33,484 bases of DNA from Gammaproteobacteria bacterium (GCA_027009375.1 JALVDE010000179.1:1-33484), one strand, 5' to 3'; positions 1-11,039 are shown, counted from the stretch's first letter. Numbers and translations are program-made. The notes: generated by a model from the letters alone, not told the origin.

Positions 1-1
1 T

Positions 2-934
2 GACGGCTGGACGCCTAATATGATTCTGGATGACGGGGGCGATCTGACCCAGATTATTCATGATGATCATCCTGAGTTGCTTAAGGACATTAAGGGGCTG
101 TCAGAAGAAACCACTACCGGTGTTCACCGTTTATATGAAATGGCGGAAAAAGGTGAGTTAAAAGTACCTGCCTTTAATGTCAACGATTCGGTCACCAAGT
201 CAAAATTTGATAACCTGTACGGCTGTCGTGAATCTCTGATTGACGGTATCAAGCGTGCTACTGACGTGATGATTGCCGGTAAAATTACTGTGGTCTGCGG
301 TTATGGTGATGTGGGTAAAGGCTGTGCTCAGGCTTTCCGCGGTATGGGTGCCACAGTCTGGGTAACTGAAATTGATCCTATCTGCGCTCTGCAGGCTGCC
401 ATGGAAGGTTATCGGGTTGTTACCATGGAAGATGCTGCAGATAAAGGGGACATCTTTGTAACCACTACCGGTAATATTGATATTATTACCCATGATCATA
501 TGCTGGCCATGAAGAATGAATCCATTGTCTGTAATATCGGTCATTTTGATTCTGAAATTCAGGTTGAAGCATTACGTCAGTATGAATGGGAAAACATTAA
601 GCCTCAGGTGGATCATGTTATTTTCCCTGACGGTAAGCGAATTATCCTGCTGGCAGAAGGCCGTCTGGTCAACCTGGGCTGTGCAACGGGCCACCCTAGT
701 TTTGTGATGTCTGCTTCTTTCACTAACCAGGTTCTGGCACAGATTGAATTATGGCAGCACGGTGAAAACTATGATAACCAGGTCTATGTCCTGCCCAAGA
801 AGCTGGATGAAAAGGTCGCCCATCTGCACCTGCTTAAGATTGGCGCCAACCTGACGCTGCTGAGCAAGGAACAGGCCGACTATATTCGTGTACCTCAGGA
901 AGGCCCTTATAAGCCTGAACACTATCGTTATTAA
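2..934 (+). CDS. ahcY: Adenosylhomocysteinase, C-terminal part (5' end outside window)
   Basis: Converts S-adenosylhomocysteine to adenosine and homocysteine in the cytoplasm, using bound NAD, as part of the activated-methyl cycle. The frame is open from base 2 and reads [14 protein letters not shown], so the ATG at 20 is internal and the true start lies upstream of the window. Visible family signatures are the DDGGDLT segment, a Rossmann NAD-binding motif ([11 protein letters not shown]), the [13 protein letters not shown] stretch that contributes substrate-site residues, and the classic C-terminus ending KPEHYRY. About two thirds of a normal-length enzyme is present. metF follows 19 bases downstream on the same strand, which fits a shared methionine/SAM-recycling operon. 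Any riboswitch or promoter for this operon would be outside the window. Confidence 0.97.
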   Translation, partial: DGWTPNMILDDGGDLTQIIHDDHPELLKDIKGLSEETTTGVHRLYEMAEKGELKVPAFNVNDSVTKSKFDNLYGCRESLIDGIKRATDVMIAGKITVVCGYGDVGKGCAQAFRGMGATVWVTEIDPICALQAAMEGYRVVTMEDAADKGDIFVTTTGNIDIITHDHMLAMKNESIVCNIGHFDSEIQVEALRQYEWENIKPQVDHVIFPDGKRIILLAEGRLVNLGCATGHPSFVMSASFTNQVLAQIELWQHGENYDNQVYVLPKKLDEKVAHLHLLKIGANLTLLSKEQADYIRVPQEGPYKPEHYRY

Positions 935-953
935 ACGGCGCTACTGACAGCAC

Positions 954-1820
954 ATGATGAAATCACAACAACAATACCCGCAGCCGATCAGCTTTGAGTT
1001 TTTTCCAACCAAGACTGAAGAAGGGGCCAGGAAACTGGCCCAGGTGCGCGATGAACTCAGTGTTTTAAATCCCCTGTATTATTCCGTCACCTATGGTGCC
1101 GGAGGCAGTACCCAGGAAGGAACCATAAAAACAGTGATGAGCATCCAGGATGCCGGTTATTCTGCCGCACCTCATCTGTCCTGTATCGGTGCCACCCGGG
1201 ACAGTCTGGCGGATCTGCTTAATACCTTTATCAATATGGGGATTAAGCGTATTGTCGCTCTGCGCGGTGATCTGCCTTCCGGACATCGGGATATTGGTGA
1301 GTTTCGTTATGCCAACGAGCTGGTTGAATTTATCCGCGCTGAAACCGGCGACCATTTTCATATTGAAGTGGCCGCTTATCCCGAGGTGCATCCGCAGGCT
1401 AAAAATGCCCGGACCGACCTGCAGCATTTTGTCACTAAAATGAATGCCGGTGCCAATAGTGCTATCACCCAGTATTTTTTCAATATGGATGCCTATCTGT
1501 ATTTTGTTGACAGCTGTGAAAAAGCCGGGCTGGATAAACCCATTGTACCGGGCATTATGCCAATCACCAACTATACCCGCCTGGCCGGATTTTCGGATAT
1601 GTGCGGCGCTGAAATCCCACGCTGGTTGTCCCGGCGTCTGGAAAGTTACGGTGATGATTTAGAGTCCATCAAGTCACTGGGTCTGGATGTTGTCAGCCAT
1701 TTGTGTGAACAGTTGTTAGCTGCAGGCGCTCCTGGATTACACTTCTATACTCTGAACCAGAGTCAGACGACTTTGCAGATTTGTGAGAACTTAGGTCTAA
1801 AATCAGGAATTAAAAAATAA
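954..1820 (+). CDS. metF: 5,10-methylenetetrahydrofolate reductase
   Basis: Flavoprotein that reduces 5,10-methylene-THF to 5-methyl-THF, the methyl donor for methionine synthesis from homocysteine. At 288 residues it has the usual length of bacterial MetF. The N-terminal ISFEFFPTK carries the catalytic Glu; VTYGAGGS, VALRGD and ITQYFF are the other hallmark TIM-barrel motifs, with the Asp and Gln that contact FAD and folate. Two ATG codons are adjacent (954 and 957) and neither has a convincing Shine-Dalgarno site. Translation may be coupled to ahcY, whose stop is 19 bases upstream. Function and order (ahcY–metF) agree: homocysteine made by AhcY is remethylated with the product of MetF. The 3' end overlaps the convergent TSUP gene by 11 bases, and no separate terminator is visible. 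Confidence 0.96.
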   Translation: MMKSQQQYPQPISFEFFPTKTEEGARKLAQVRDELSVLNPLYYSVTYGAGGSTQEGTIKTVMSIQDAGYSAAPHLSCIGATRDSLADLLNTFINMGIKRIVALRGDLPSGHRDIGEFRYANELVEFIRAETGDHFHIEVAAYPEVHPQAKNARTDLQHFVTKMNAGANSAITQYFFNMDAYLYFVDSCEKAGLDKPIVPGIMPITNYTRLAGFSDMCGAEIPRWLSRRLESYGDDLESIKSLGLDVVSHLCEQLLAAGAPGLHFYTLNQSQTTLQICENLGLKSGIKK

Positions 1821-2562
1821 GTTTCAGTCCTACCGCAATGGTAATGACTTCAAACACCCGCTTAATCCAGCGGTTGCCCGCTACAATAGCCAGGTGGGCA
1901 CCGGTAAAACCGCCCAGCAGAGAACCCAGCAGCAAGGCAGGCAGCCAGTTCCACTGGATCTGACTGAGCAGACCAATGGTAACAGCGCCCGTACCATTCC
2001 AGAATACCCCGACCAGTACCAGGGTATAGGCAACAGCTGATTTATAATCCAGCCCGAACCAGCCGACTAGCCACATAGTCACAAACAGACCAGTACCTGA
2101 GGTAAGAGAGCCATTTAAAACGCCTATCAGGCACAGTCCCAGCCCACCGATGATCATACCTTTTCTGGAACGGTTACTGGCTTTTAAGGTCAGCCCCATA
2201 GCCGGTTTAAGCCATGAATAAACCCCCAGCGATATGGTCAGAACACCCAATGCCACTCTGGCGGTCATTTCCGGAACCTGAACAATAATAAAACCACCCG
2301 CTATCACCCCGGGTATCCCACAGAGCAGAATAAACAGAGCAAACTTTCTGTCCATGGTTTTGGAACGTAAATGACGGATAGTGGCGCCCACACCAAGAGC
2401 GACGCTGGCCACTTTATGGGTAGCCAGGGCAGTACTGAACATAAGTCCCAGAAAGATCAGCAAGGGCAGTTGTATCAGGCCGGCACCACCACCGGCAAAA
2501 GCTGAAAAGGTATTAGCGATATAGGAAACAACAAATAAGAGAATTTGCTCACTAATTGGCAT
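1810..2562 (-). CDS. TSUP (TauE/SafE, DUF81) family membrane transporter
   Basis: A 250-residue polytopic inner-membrane protein with about seven to eight hydrophobic segments. The first repeat begins near residue 20 with AGGGAGLIQLPLL, the Gly-rich signature of the TauE/SafE family; a second Gly-rich repeat (GVLNGSLTSGTGLFVTMWL) lies near the middle. Known members export or exchange sulfur-containing or organic anions such as sulfite, sulfoacetate or taurine-derived compounds, but the substrate cannot be read from sequence. The gene is monocistronic and convergent with metF. A sulfur anion is a reasonable guess given dsrA in the same window, but the two genes are about 28 kb apart, so the link is inference only. 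Confidence 0.85.
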   Translation of the reverse strand: MPISEQILLFVVSYIANTFSAFAGGGAGLIQLPLLIFLGLMFSTALATHKVASVALGVGATIRHLRSKTMDRKFALFILLCGIPGVIAGGFIIVQVPEMTARVALGVLTISLGVYSWLKPAMGLTLKASNRSRKGMIIGGLGLCLIGVLNGSLTSGTGLFVTMWLVGWFGLDYKSAVAYTLVLVGVFWNGTGAVTIGLLSQIQWNWLPALLLGSLLGGFTGAHLAIVAGNRWIKRVFEVITIAVGLKLIF

Positions 2563-2679
2563 ATTAGATACTTTTATTCATGGCTTTTAATATATTATTC
2601 TTTTCTATTATCTATACTTCTGTTATAAACTATTTAGCATCAGGTTTTACATTATGGATCAGCCAGTTTTTTATTATAT

Positions 2680-3726
2680 ATGCAATTACTAAAACTATTT
2701 AAAATTATTTTATTTTATTCTAAAACACTTTCTTCAGGCTTTACTGGATTCAATAAGACACTACTGATTATTGTCAGTATATTGATAATGTCTTCACCTG
2801 CTCTAAAGGCTGAAAGCTTAATTAAATGCTGGAAGAACACGGATGGTATTACAGAATGCGGCAAACGTATTCCACGAGAATATTATAATCAGCGTATCCG
2901 TTATATTGACGAACAGGGTATTACCCGGAAAATTAAAGAACGCACGAAAACTCCTGAAGAAATTCGTTCTGAACAGGAACTGGCCAGGCTGCTCAAGCTT
3001 GAAGCGGATCAAAAACGTAAATCCAAAGAATATGACCAGGTTTTATTAAAAACCTATCTGACTATTGATGATTTATTACGTTCACTGAGATCCAAACTGG
3101 ATATTATTAACTCCCGTTCTAAAATCCTGCATTCCAGCATGGAACTGAAAAAACGTCAGTTTGGCAACCTGGTCAGACAGGCTGCTAATGTGGAACGTTC
3201 AGGTAAGCAGGTTTCACCTCAGCTGGCTGAATTACTGGATGCCAGCCGAAAGGAAATTCACAACCTGCAATCACAGATCAGCTCCGAAAAAAAGGAAACA
3301 GAAAAAATAAAAACAGTGTTTGCGCATGATGTCGAACGCTTTATGATCACCAAATCAAATCGGCTGAAACACAGTCTTTCTACCCCCAGTCAGGCAAAAA
3401 AATTACATGCAGTTAAACTAAGCTGTTTAAGTGAGGCACAATGCCAGTTGCTCTGGGATCGTTCCATTGAGTTTATCAGGGAGTTTGCAAGCAGACCCAT
3501 TCTTTATCAGACTAATCGAATTGTAGTCACCGATACCCCGGAAAAATACCAGGACATAGCCATGAGTTTAACCAGACTCGATACCAGAGAGTCTGACAGC
3601 AAAAAAGACCTGGTATTTCAGATACGCTGTCATCCGGAACGCATAGGTCAGGAATTCTGTAACAGTGAAGAGGTTTCCGGCTTATTAACTGAATTTAAGA
3701 CCATTGCATATAAAATTAATCAGTAA
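2680..3726 (+). CDS. Exported coiled-coil protein with DUF4124-like N-terminus
   Basis: A 348-residue protein of unknown function. A hydrophobic segment at about residues 27–42 followed by ALKA|ES looks like a signal peptide, although the n-region before it is unusually long. No Shine-Dalgarno site precedes the ATG, so the true start may be a rare codon further in. After the cleavage site, KCWKNTDGITECG (about 49–61) resembles the DUF4124 motif found in many exported gammaproteobacterial proteins. Residues about 75–235 are highly charged and strongly helical, with likely coiled coil. The C-terminal third contains two Cys pairs (LSCLSEAQC and IRCHPERIGQEFC) that could form periplasmic disulfides. 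The gene stands alone between the TSUP gene and slmA; no neighbour suggests a role. Confidence 0.75.
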   Translation: MQLLKLFKIILFYSKTLSSGFTGFNKTLLIIVSILIMSSPALKAESLIKCWKNTDGITECGKRIPREYYNQRIRYIDEQGITRKIKERTKTPEEIRSEQELARLLKLEADQKRKSKEYDQVLLKTYLTIDDLLRSLRSKLDIINSRSKILHSSMELKKRQFGNLVRQAANVERSGKQVSPQLAELLDASRKEIHNLQSQISSEKKETEKIKTVFAHDVERFMITKSNRLKHSLSTPSQAKKLHAVKLSCLSEAQCQLLWDRSIEFIREFASRPILYQTNRIVVTDTPEKYQDIAMSLTRLDTRESDSKKDLVFQIRCHPERIGQEFCNSEEVSGLLTEFKTIAYKINQ

Positions 3727-3769
3727 AAGCCCTTTCCGGAAGAGCAGTGGAATAAGAGGTTGAAACTAT

Positions 3770-5304
<1,535 letters not shown>

Positions 5305-5338
5305 TTATATCTCTTAAAATTTTTCGCTGATTCAGCAA

Positions 5339-5369
5339 CCCCCTCAATCCCCCATCTAAAGAAGGGGGA
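5339..5369. repeat. C-run/G-run hairpin between algC and argB
   Basis: Two CCCCC runs (5339–5343 and 5349–5353) are followed by GGGGG (5364–5368). TCCCCC at 5348–5353 pairs with GGGGGA at 5364–5369 across a 10-base loop, and the first C-run is an alternative partner. No T-run follows in either direction, so it is not a standard intrinsic terminator. It resembles the short C-rich/G-rich interspersed repeats seen in intergenic regions of many environmental proteobacteria. Whether it is repeated elsewhere in this genome cannot be seen here. Confidence 0.5.
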
Positions 5370-5383
5370 GTAAAATAGCTAAT

Positions 5384-7933
5384 TTAAAAAGGGAATTCCA
5401 GTCCGGGTTCAACTTCCATAAGTACGGCTTTAAAGCTGTTGGCAATGCGCTGCAGCGCTTCTTCATTATCCGCTTCAAAACGCATGGTCAGATTATCACT
5501 GGTATTAGAGGCCCGTACCAGCCCCCAGCCATCGGGATATTCAACCCGAATACCATCAATAGTGATCACATTACCACCGTTGAAATGCGCATTATTCGGA
5601 TCCAGCTTTTCCATAATGCCATGAGCATCCGTTGTCGCAATAAGGATTTCCGGGGTATTGAGTGCATCAGGCAGTTCTGCAAAAATCTGCCGTGATTTTC
5701 TCAGATCGATGGATAATATTTCCAGAATCCGGGCCGCAACAAACAGGCCGTCATCAAACCCATACCAGCGATCTTTGATAAAGATATGACCGCTCATCTC
5801 TCCAGCCAGCAAGGCACCAGTTTCAAGCAGTTTACTCTTCATAAAAGAATGCCCGCTTTTGCACATTATCGCCTTACCGCCCAGTTTACTGATAAACGGT
5901 TCCAGTTTGCTGGATGATTTAACATCATAAAGAATAGTGGCTTCCTTATTACGGGTAAGAATATCTTTTGCCAGCAGCATTAAAATTCTGTCCGGCCAGA
6001 CGATATCGCCACCGGAAGAAACCAGGGCCAGCCGATCGCCGTCACCGTCAAAAGCAAAACCGACATCAGCCTTAATTTCTGTTACTTTTTCAATAAGCTG
6101 AGTAAGATTTTCAGGTCGACTGGGATCCGGTTCATGCGCCGGGAAATTCCCATCGACTTCGGCATTTATCGCGGTAACCTGGCAACCCATCTGCTCGAAA
6201 AAAGTAGCAGCAAAACTGCCCGCCACACCGTTAGCAGTATCAATAACAATATTCATTGGACGGGCAAGCAGCACATTACCTGTTATCTTGGTAATATATT
6301 CTTCCATGATATTAAATTGTTCCAGCTTGCCGGCAGTACCATTTTGTTCAGCCGGGGTAGGCCCAGCCTGCTCAGGAGACAGTATCCGTTCCTTCAGTTT
6401 TTCCAGACGTTCCTGACCATAACAATGACCACCCAATAGTATTTTCATACCATTATAATCACCAGGATTATGACTGGCCGTAATTATCAGGCCATTACCA
6501 TCCGTTTTAGTCAGTGCAGCAAAATAGAGAACCGGACTGGTTACCATACCTATATCCAGAACCTGTAAACCACATTCAACCAGGGTATCTGTTACAACTT
6601 TATGCAGTTCAGGGCTGCTGTTACGTCCGTCACGGGCTACAGAGATAGTGCTTTGCTTAAGCTCATTCATTTCCCTGGCAATAGCCATAGCTATTTCCCG
6701 GAAAATTTCAGAGTTAATATATTCACCATATTCGCCGCGAATATCATAAGCACGGAAAATCCTGTTCAGGATAAGTGTCAGGTATTCTCTATCTACAGTA
6801 TTTTCTTCATCCACCTTGATCCCTGATGCAGGGGCTGGAGTCGATGGAATATAGTCTTCATCAATGGATTTTTGTTTATCCGTTTTATCCGCTTGCTTAA
6901 TGTCTGCATCACCCGTCTCAGAATTTTTAACTAACCTGGTCACCAGGCGAACCAGCATAACAATTGAGCTGACCAGGCATACCGTACCCAGTATTAACAG
7001 CAGCAATGGCAGCCATAACTGTTGCGGACTCAGTTCAGTCTGCTGTTGCGCCGGCCATAACTTTATCAGCCATTGAGTTGGTCTGATTTTGTGTGACACG
7101 GATACTGACAGCGATTTAAGTGAAGAATCACCTTTGTGCGCCAGTACCATTGACCGGCCTGAAAAACGCTGAATAATCTCAACATAGCCAGTTGAATATT
7201 TAAATTCCTTGATCAGTTCTTTTACAAACAGTGGTGACATACTGGCGTAAATATAACCGATGTTTACTGTCTTATTCGCATCAACATCCTGGTAGCTGAC
7301 TTTACGTATAATAACCAGACGTGCATTTTTAGTATTGGCACGATGAACTTCTATTTTTATATCATTATTCTTCTTTCTGGAATTTTTAAGTTCCTCGAGT
7401 AAACCCAGTACAGCATAGCCCATATCCGGCTTATCAATAATCATTTCTTCACTGTAGTTTTCGGGGATAATTTCAATAACAGCCTGATATCCCAGCAGGG
7501 CTGCCAGTTCAGTTTGCAGAACACTCTGCCAGGACGGGTCATTAAAATTTTTGATATATTCTGCATCCTTAAGAATATAATTAAAGTTTTCTATCTTATC
7601 TCTTAGTATAAATTCAGCCTGCTCCAGCAGATTATTTAACTCTTTTTCTGCATTGGCTTTAACCTGTTTCTGAAAGTTGTTTTCTACACTGGTTTTGGTA
7701 ACAGAAGCTGCATAAAACAATCCCAGGGCCAGAATAAGAAACAAAACCATAACTGCCGCCAGACGCAGAATTTTTTTCTGTTTATCATCCAGTTTTCTGG
7801 CAGACCTATCCCTGTTGTTCTTTTTTTTATTTTTCTTCCCTTTTTTCAGGCGTTTTTCTTCCAGTTCTTCCTTGCGCTTTGCTGCTTTTTCTTTCTGGAT
7901 CATCTCCTGAATTTTTTCTTTTGTGTCACTCAT
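5384..7933 (-). CDS. algC: Phosphomannomutase/phosphoglucomutase, long membrane-anchored form
   Basis: Interconverts hexose 6- and 1-phosphates for exopolysaccharide and lipopolysaccharide precursors. The C-terminal catalytic part (about residues 385–849) has the four alpha-D-phosphohexomutase loops: phosphoserine loop TASHNPGDYNG (Ser487), metal loop DGDGDR (629–634), sugar loop GEMSGH (711–716) and phosphate loop RASNTSDNLTMRFE (807–820). The N-terminal half is an extension: a very Lys/Arg/Glu-rich cytoplasmic head (1–53), one membrane segment (about 54–75), about 230 residues predicted periplasmic, a second membrane segment (about 305–330) and an acidic linker. Pseudomonas has comparable long AlgC proteins of about 860 residues. 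The periplasmic part is of unknown role and could be sensory. The gene lies in the conserved coaBC–dut–algC–argB order. Confidence 0.93.
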   Translation of the reverse strand: MSDTKEKIQEMIQKEKAAKRKEELEEKRLKKGKKNKKKNNRDRSARKLDDKQKKILRLAAVMVLFLILALGLFYAASVTKTSVENNFQKQVKANAEKELNNLLEQAEFILRDKIENFNYILKDAEYIKNFNDPSWQSVLQTELAALLGYQAVIEIIPENYSEEMIIDKPDMGYAVLGLLEELKNSRKKNNDIKIEVHRANTKNARLVIIRKVSYQDVDANKTVNIGYIYASMSPLFVKELIKEFKYSTGYVEIIQRFSGRSMVLAHKGDSSLKSLSVSVSHKIRPTQWLIKLWPAQQQTELSPQQLWLPLLLLILGTVCLVSSIVMLVRLVTRLVKNSETGDADIKQADKTDKQKSIDEDYIPSTPAPASGIKVDEENTVDREYLTLILNRIFRAYDIRGEYGEYINSEIFREIAMAIAREMNELKQSTISVARDGRNSSPELHKVVTDTLVECGLQVLDIGMVTSPVLYFAALTKTDGNGLIITASHNPGDYNGMKILLGGHCYGQERLEKLKERILSPEQAGPTPAEQNGTAGKLEQFNIMEEYITKITGNVLLARPMNIVIDTANGVAGSFAATFFEQMGCQVTAINAEVDGNFPAHEPDPSRPENLTQLIEKVTEIKADVGFAFDGDGDRLALVSSGGDIVWPDRILMLLAKDILTRNKEATILYDVKSSSKLEPFISKLGGKAIMCKSGHSFMKSKLLETGALLAGEMSGHIFIKDRWYGFDDGLFVAARILEILSIDLRKSRQIFAELPDALNTPEILIATTDAHGIMEKLDPNNAHFNGGNVITIDGIRVEYPDGWGLVRASNTSDNLTMRFEADNEEALQRIANSFKAVLMEVEPGLEFPF

Positions 7934-8034
7934 ATAATTGTTCCGCTCAATTTATCTGGCTGTATGACTGGTTTTCTAAATTAACCACTTGTTAATTATT
8001 GCTCTATATTATCCCGTTAACGGCTCTTAATCTG

Positions 8035-8490
8035 CTAATGGCTTCCAGTATGCCCAAAACCACCTTCTCCACGCTGACTTTGATCAAAGGAATCAACAAT
8101 TTTTAACTGCGCCTGCACAACCGGAACAAAAACCAGCTGGGCTATACGTTCACCCGGTTTAATGGTAAAAGCGCTATTACCTCGGTTCCAGCAGGATACA
8201 AATAGCTGTCCCTGATAATCTGAATCAATCAACCCCACCAGATTACCCAGAACAATGCCGTGTTTATGTCCAAGTCCGGAGCGTGGCAGGATCATGGCTG
8301 CCATATTATTATTAGCAATATGAATCGCCAGCCCGGTAGGAATTAACAGTGTTTCACCCGGTAATAATTCGTGATCTTTATCAAGTATAGCCCGTAAATC
8401 CATTCCTGCAGAACCATCCGTTGCATATTCCGGTAATGGGAATTCGGTGCCGACTCTGGGGTCAAGAATTTTTACATCCACTTCATTCAT
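8035..8490 (-). CDS. dut: Deoxyuridine 5'-triphosphate nucleotidohydrolase (dUTPase)
   Basis: Hydrolyses dUTP to dUMP and pyrophosphate, keeping uracil out of DNA and supplying dUMP for thymidylate synthesis. The 151-residue protein shows the five motifs of trimeric dUTPases in order: [10 protein letters not shown] (motif 1), [10 protein letters not shown] (motif 2), GLIDSDYQG (motif 3, with the catalytic Asp), GERIAQLVF (motif 4) and the flexible C-terminal [10 protein letters not shown] (motif 5). It begins 22 bases after the coaBC stop, so the two genes are very probably co-transcribed, the usual arrangement in this group. A Shine-Dalgarno-like AAGGA/GGAAA stretch precedes the ATG. Confidence 0.97.
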   Translation of the reverse strand: MNEVDVKILDPRVGTEFPLPEYATDGSAGMDLRAILDKDHELLPGETLLIPTGLAIHIANNNMAAMILPRSGLGHKHGIVLGNLVGLIDSDYQGQLFVSCWNRGNSAFTIKPGERIAQLVFVPVVQAQLKIVDSFDQSQRGEGGFGHTGSH

Positions 8491-8512
8491 AATCTATTTC
8501 CAGTCCTTGTTT

Positions 8513-9781
8513 TTATTGCTTCTTATTATTGCGGTTTTCATATTGCAGAACAATTTCTTTTATCAGCTCTCTAGCCAGCTGCTGCTTAGTAGTTTCAGGC
8601 AATATTTTTTGCTCAATACCTGCACCAGAATTTTTGCAAAATAACACAAGTTCATTAGTATCACGGTCAAACCCTATGCTTCGCCCTGTATTATCACTGC
8701 CCACCCGGTTGGCGGCAATCATATCCAGTTTTTTTCTGTTCAGTTTATCCAGAGCGTACTTTTCCAGCTCTGTGGTTTCGGCTGCAAAGCCAATAGTAAA
8801 AAGTTTTTCATTATGAGAGGATACATCTGCCAGGATGTCAGGATTTTTTATCAGTTTTATAGTCATAGTATCCTGAGATTTTTTAATTTTCTGACTTTTG
8901 GTTTCTACCGGCCGATAGTCCGCCACTGCCGCCGTGGCAATAAAAATATCTATATTATCCAGCTGTTCAAATACCCTTTTATACATCTGCACGGCACTGC
9001 GGACTTTATAACAATTCACCCGCTCCGGTACATCCAGTAGCACCGGGCCGCTGACCAGGGTCACTTCAGCACCCGCTTCAGAAGCCGCCCGTGCAATCGC
9101 ATAGCCCATTTTACCACTGCTGCGATTGCTAATATAACGAACCGGATCAATATCCTCTATGGTTGGGCCTGCGGTAATCAGCAGTTTTTTACCCTTTAGC
9201 TGACCGGACAGGACCTGCTGCTCTTTTAACTGCTGTAATTGCTGTTCACAGAACTGCATGATACTTTCAGGCTCTTCCATGCGCCCAGGTCCATTATCCC
9301 CACAGGCCTGCTCTCCCCGGGCCGGGCCAATCAGACTGATAGATGGCCGCCCCTTGAAGCGCTTAATGTTTTCCTGGTTGACCTCACTACGCCACATCTG
9401 CTGATTCATGGCCGGGGCTATAATAAGCGGAGCCGCACTGGCCAGACAAACCGTTGTCAGCAAATTATCAGCCACTCCCTGGCTGATTTTAGCAATGGTA
9501 TTAGCCGTTGCCGGTGCTATCAGAATTAAATCCGCCCAGCGGGCCAGCTCAATATGCCCCATACCGGCTTCAGCGGCTTTATCAAATAAGTCACTGCGTA
9601 CCGGATTAGATGACAGAGCCTGAAAGGTCATGGGAGCTACAAACTGTTCCGCTGACGGGGTCATGACTACCTGTACCTGAGCACCCGCTTTAATCAGCAG
9701 GCGTAATAATTCTACAGCCTTGTAGGCGGCAACCCCCCCGCAAATCCCTAAAATAATTTTTTTATCCTGGAAAAGTGACAT
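8513..9781 (-). CDS. coaBC: Bifunctional phosphopantothenoylcysteine decarboxylase / phosphopantothenate–cysteine ligase
   Basis: Carries out two consecutive steps of coenzyme A synthesis in the cytoplasm. Residues about 1–190 are the FMN-dependent CoaC decarboxylase: GICGGVAAYKAVELL at the N-terminus, ARWADLILIAPATANTIAK, the PAMNQQMW substrate clamp and EQACGDNGPGRM with the catalytic Cys. Residues about 195–422 form the CTP-dependent CoaB ligase, starting at KLLITAGPTIEDIDPVRYI and SNRSSGKMG. Length (422) is typical. It is the first gene of a coaBC–dut unit and is divergent from radC. Its leader holds an inverted repeat reaching to within three bases of the ATG (9784–9807). Confidence 0.96.
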   Translation of the reverse strand: MSLFQDKKIILGICGGVAAYKAVELLRLLIKAGAQVQVVMTPSAEQFVAPMTFQALSSNPVRSDLFDKAAEAGMGHIELARWADLILIAPATANTIAKISQGVADNLLTTVCLASAAPLIIAPAMNQQMWRSEVNQENIKRFKGRPSISLIGPARGEQACGDNGPGRMEEPESIMQFCEQQLQQLKEQQVLSGQLKGKKLLITAGPTIEDIDPVRYISNRSSGKMGYAIARAASEAGAEVTLVSGPVLLDVPERVNCYKVRSAVQMYKRVFEQLDNIDIFIATAAVADYRPVETKSQKIKKSQDTMTIKLIKNPDILADVSSHNEKLFTIGFAAETTELEKYALDKLNRKKLDMIAANRVGSDNTGRSIGFDRDTNELVLFCKNSGAGIEQKILPETTKQQLARELIKEIVLQYENRNNKKQ

Positions 9782-9783
9782 AG

Positions 9784-9814
9784 CTTACTATTCTACCGAT
9801 TAGTAAGTACTTAC
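9784..9814 (-). promoter_or_regulatory. Inverted repeats in the coaBC leader
   Basis: On the minus strand, CTTACTA (9807–9801) can pair with TAGTAAG (9790–9784) over a 10-base loop, and the second arm ends two bases before the coaBC ATG. The first arm also overlaps a perfect 12-base palindrome GTAAGTACTTAC (9803–9814). The coaBC gene has no strong Shine-Dalgarno site outside this hairpin arm, so folding would cover the ribosome-binding region. Either translational control or a protein operator is possible; the function is inferred. Confidence 0.35.
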
Positions 9815-9941
9815 CGCAATATATATTCCCCTCTGTAGACGGATAATTTTTCAGACTATGACCTGTGTCAGAAAATACCGGCACACTACTCCATTGTTTT
9901 TTTATAAAATAAACAAACCATCATCTGCATAAGGATTTGCT

Positions 9942-10616
9942 ATGTCTATTACTAACTGGCCTAAGGCCGAACGTCCCCGGGAAAAATTACTCCAGCGCGG
10001 TGCGGCAGCACTCAGTGATGCTGAATTGCTGGCCATTTTTTTACGCACCGGCACCCGGGGGATGAGCGCCATTGATCTGGCCTGTCATCTGCTCAATGAA
10101 TTTTCATCTCTGCGCAATTTGTTTGCGGCTGATCTGGAAACATTTTCCCGGGCTAAAGGCGTCGGTACTGCCAAATATGTGCAGTTACAGGCGGTACTGG
10201 AAATGTCACAGCGCTACCTGGCAGAAACCATCAGCCGACAGGATACTATCAGCAGTCCGCAGGATACCCGACTGTATTTAAAAAGTCGTTTGAGGCATAA
10301 GCCGCATGAAGTCTTTGCCGCCCTGTTTCTGGATAACCGCCACCAGGTCATTAAATTTGAAGAACTGTTTCAGGGTACTATTGACGGAGCCTCGGTATAT
10401 CCCCGGGAGGTCGTCAAAAAAGCTCTGCAGTATAATGCCGCGGCAATGATTGTAGCTCATAACCATCCCTCCGGAATTGCAGAACCCAGCCTGGCAGATG
10501 AAAGCATTACCCGCCGCCTGAAGGAGGCTCTGGGTCTGGTGGATATCCGGCTGCTGGATCATCTGGTCATTGGTGATGATGAAATTGTTTCTCTGGCAGA
10601 ACGCGGTATTATTTGA
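9942..10616 (+). CDS. radC: RadC family JAB-domain protein (UPF0758)
   Basis: 224-residue member of the RadC/YsxA family. The N-terminus (about 1–70) has [20 protein letters not shown] and a helix-hairpin-helix-like region around [15 protein letters not shown]. The C-terminal JAB/MPN metalloprotease-like domain has AHNHPSG with a downstream Asp ([10 protein letters not shown]), the conserved HxHPSG-x8-D metal site. Despite the old name, a role in DNA repair is not firmly established. A good Shine-Dalgarno site (AAGGA) lies 7 bases before the ATG. It is divergent from coaBC, as in many Gammaproteobacteria. Confidence 0.94.
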   Translation: MSITNWPKAERPREKLLQRGAAALSDAELLAIFLRTGTRGMSAIDLACHLLNEFSSLRNLFAADLETFSRAKGVGTAKYVQLQAVLEMSQRYLAETISRQDTISSPQDTRLYLKSRLRHKPHEVFAALFLDNRHQVIKFEELFQGTIDGASVYPREVVKKALQYNAAAMIVAHNHPSGIAEPSLADESITRRLKEALGLVDIRLLDHLVIGDDEIVSLAERGII

Positions 10617-10691
10617 CAGTTTTTCATTTCTGGCAAATACTGTAAATAATACGACTATTTCATTATTCCCTCACTCAGTGGAGACAAAATT

Positions 10692-10976
10692 ATGAATTCT
10701 TTTAAATGGATAAAATTTTTCAGCATCGGTATTGTGTTATCTTTAAGCGCCTGCAGCGATGAGCCTGAATGGGTCAGCATTTATAATGAATGTAAAGAGC
10801 AGATTCAGGCCAGTATTGATGAAATAAAACAGTCACCTGATGCTCCACAAGCCATGGGTAACATGATGCAGAGTTTCGGCATGAGTGCCTGTGAAATGAT
10901 AAAAAGCACCTGTGAACAGGATCCCAAAGGTGCCGCCTGTCAATCTATTGTTAATAGTCACAAAGAACAAAAATAA
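10692..10976 (+). CDS. Small cysteine-rich lipoprotein
   Basis: 94-residue protein with a typical lipoprotein signal: charged start, hydrophobic stretch FFSIGIVLSL and lipobox LSAC with Cys21 as the likely acylated residue. The mature part is only about 73 residues and contains four further Cys (YNECKE, MSACEM, KSTCEQ, GAACQS), consistent with two disulfide bonds in the periplasm. GGAG lies 9 bases before the ATG. I do not recognise the family. It follows radC by 75 bases on the same strand but need not be in the same transcript. Confidence 0.8.
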   Translation: MNSFKWIKFFSIGIVLSLSACSDEPEWVSIYNECKEQIQASIDEIKQSPDAPQAMGNMMQSFGMSACEMIKSTCEQDPKGAACQSIVNSHKEQK

Positions 10977-11039
10977 GTCTATATTGCATCTGAAGCCTGG
11001 GCTCTGACCAAAATAACAGTCGGCAGAATGGGTATACTG

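Noticed and set aside
1810-1820. Frameshift or misassembly where metF and the TSUP gene overlap
   Set aside because: Both proteins are of normal length with good termini; an 11-base convergent overlap is ordinary.
5384-7933. Artificial fusion of two genes in the 849-residue AlgC
   Set aside because: Pseudomonas-type AlgC proteins have the same membrane-anchored N-terminal extension, and the frame is continuous.
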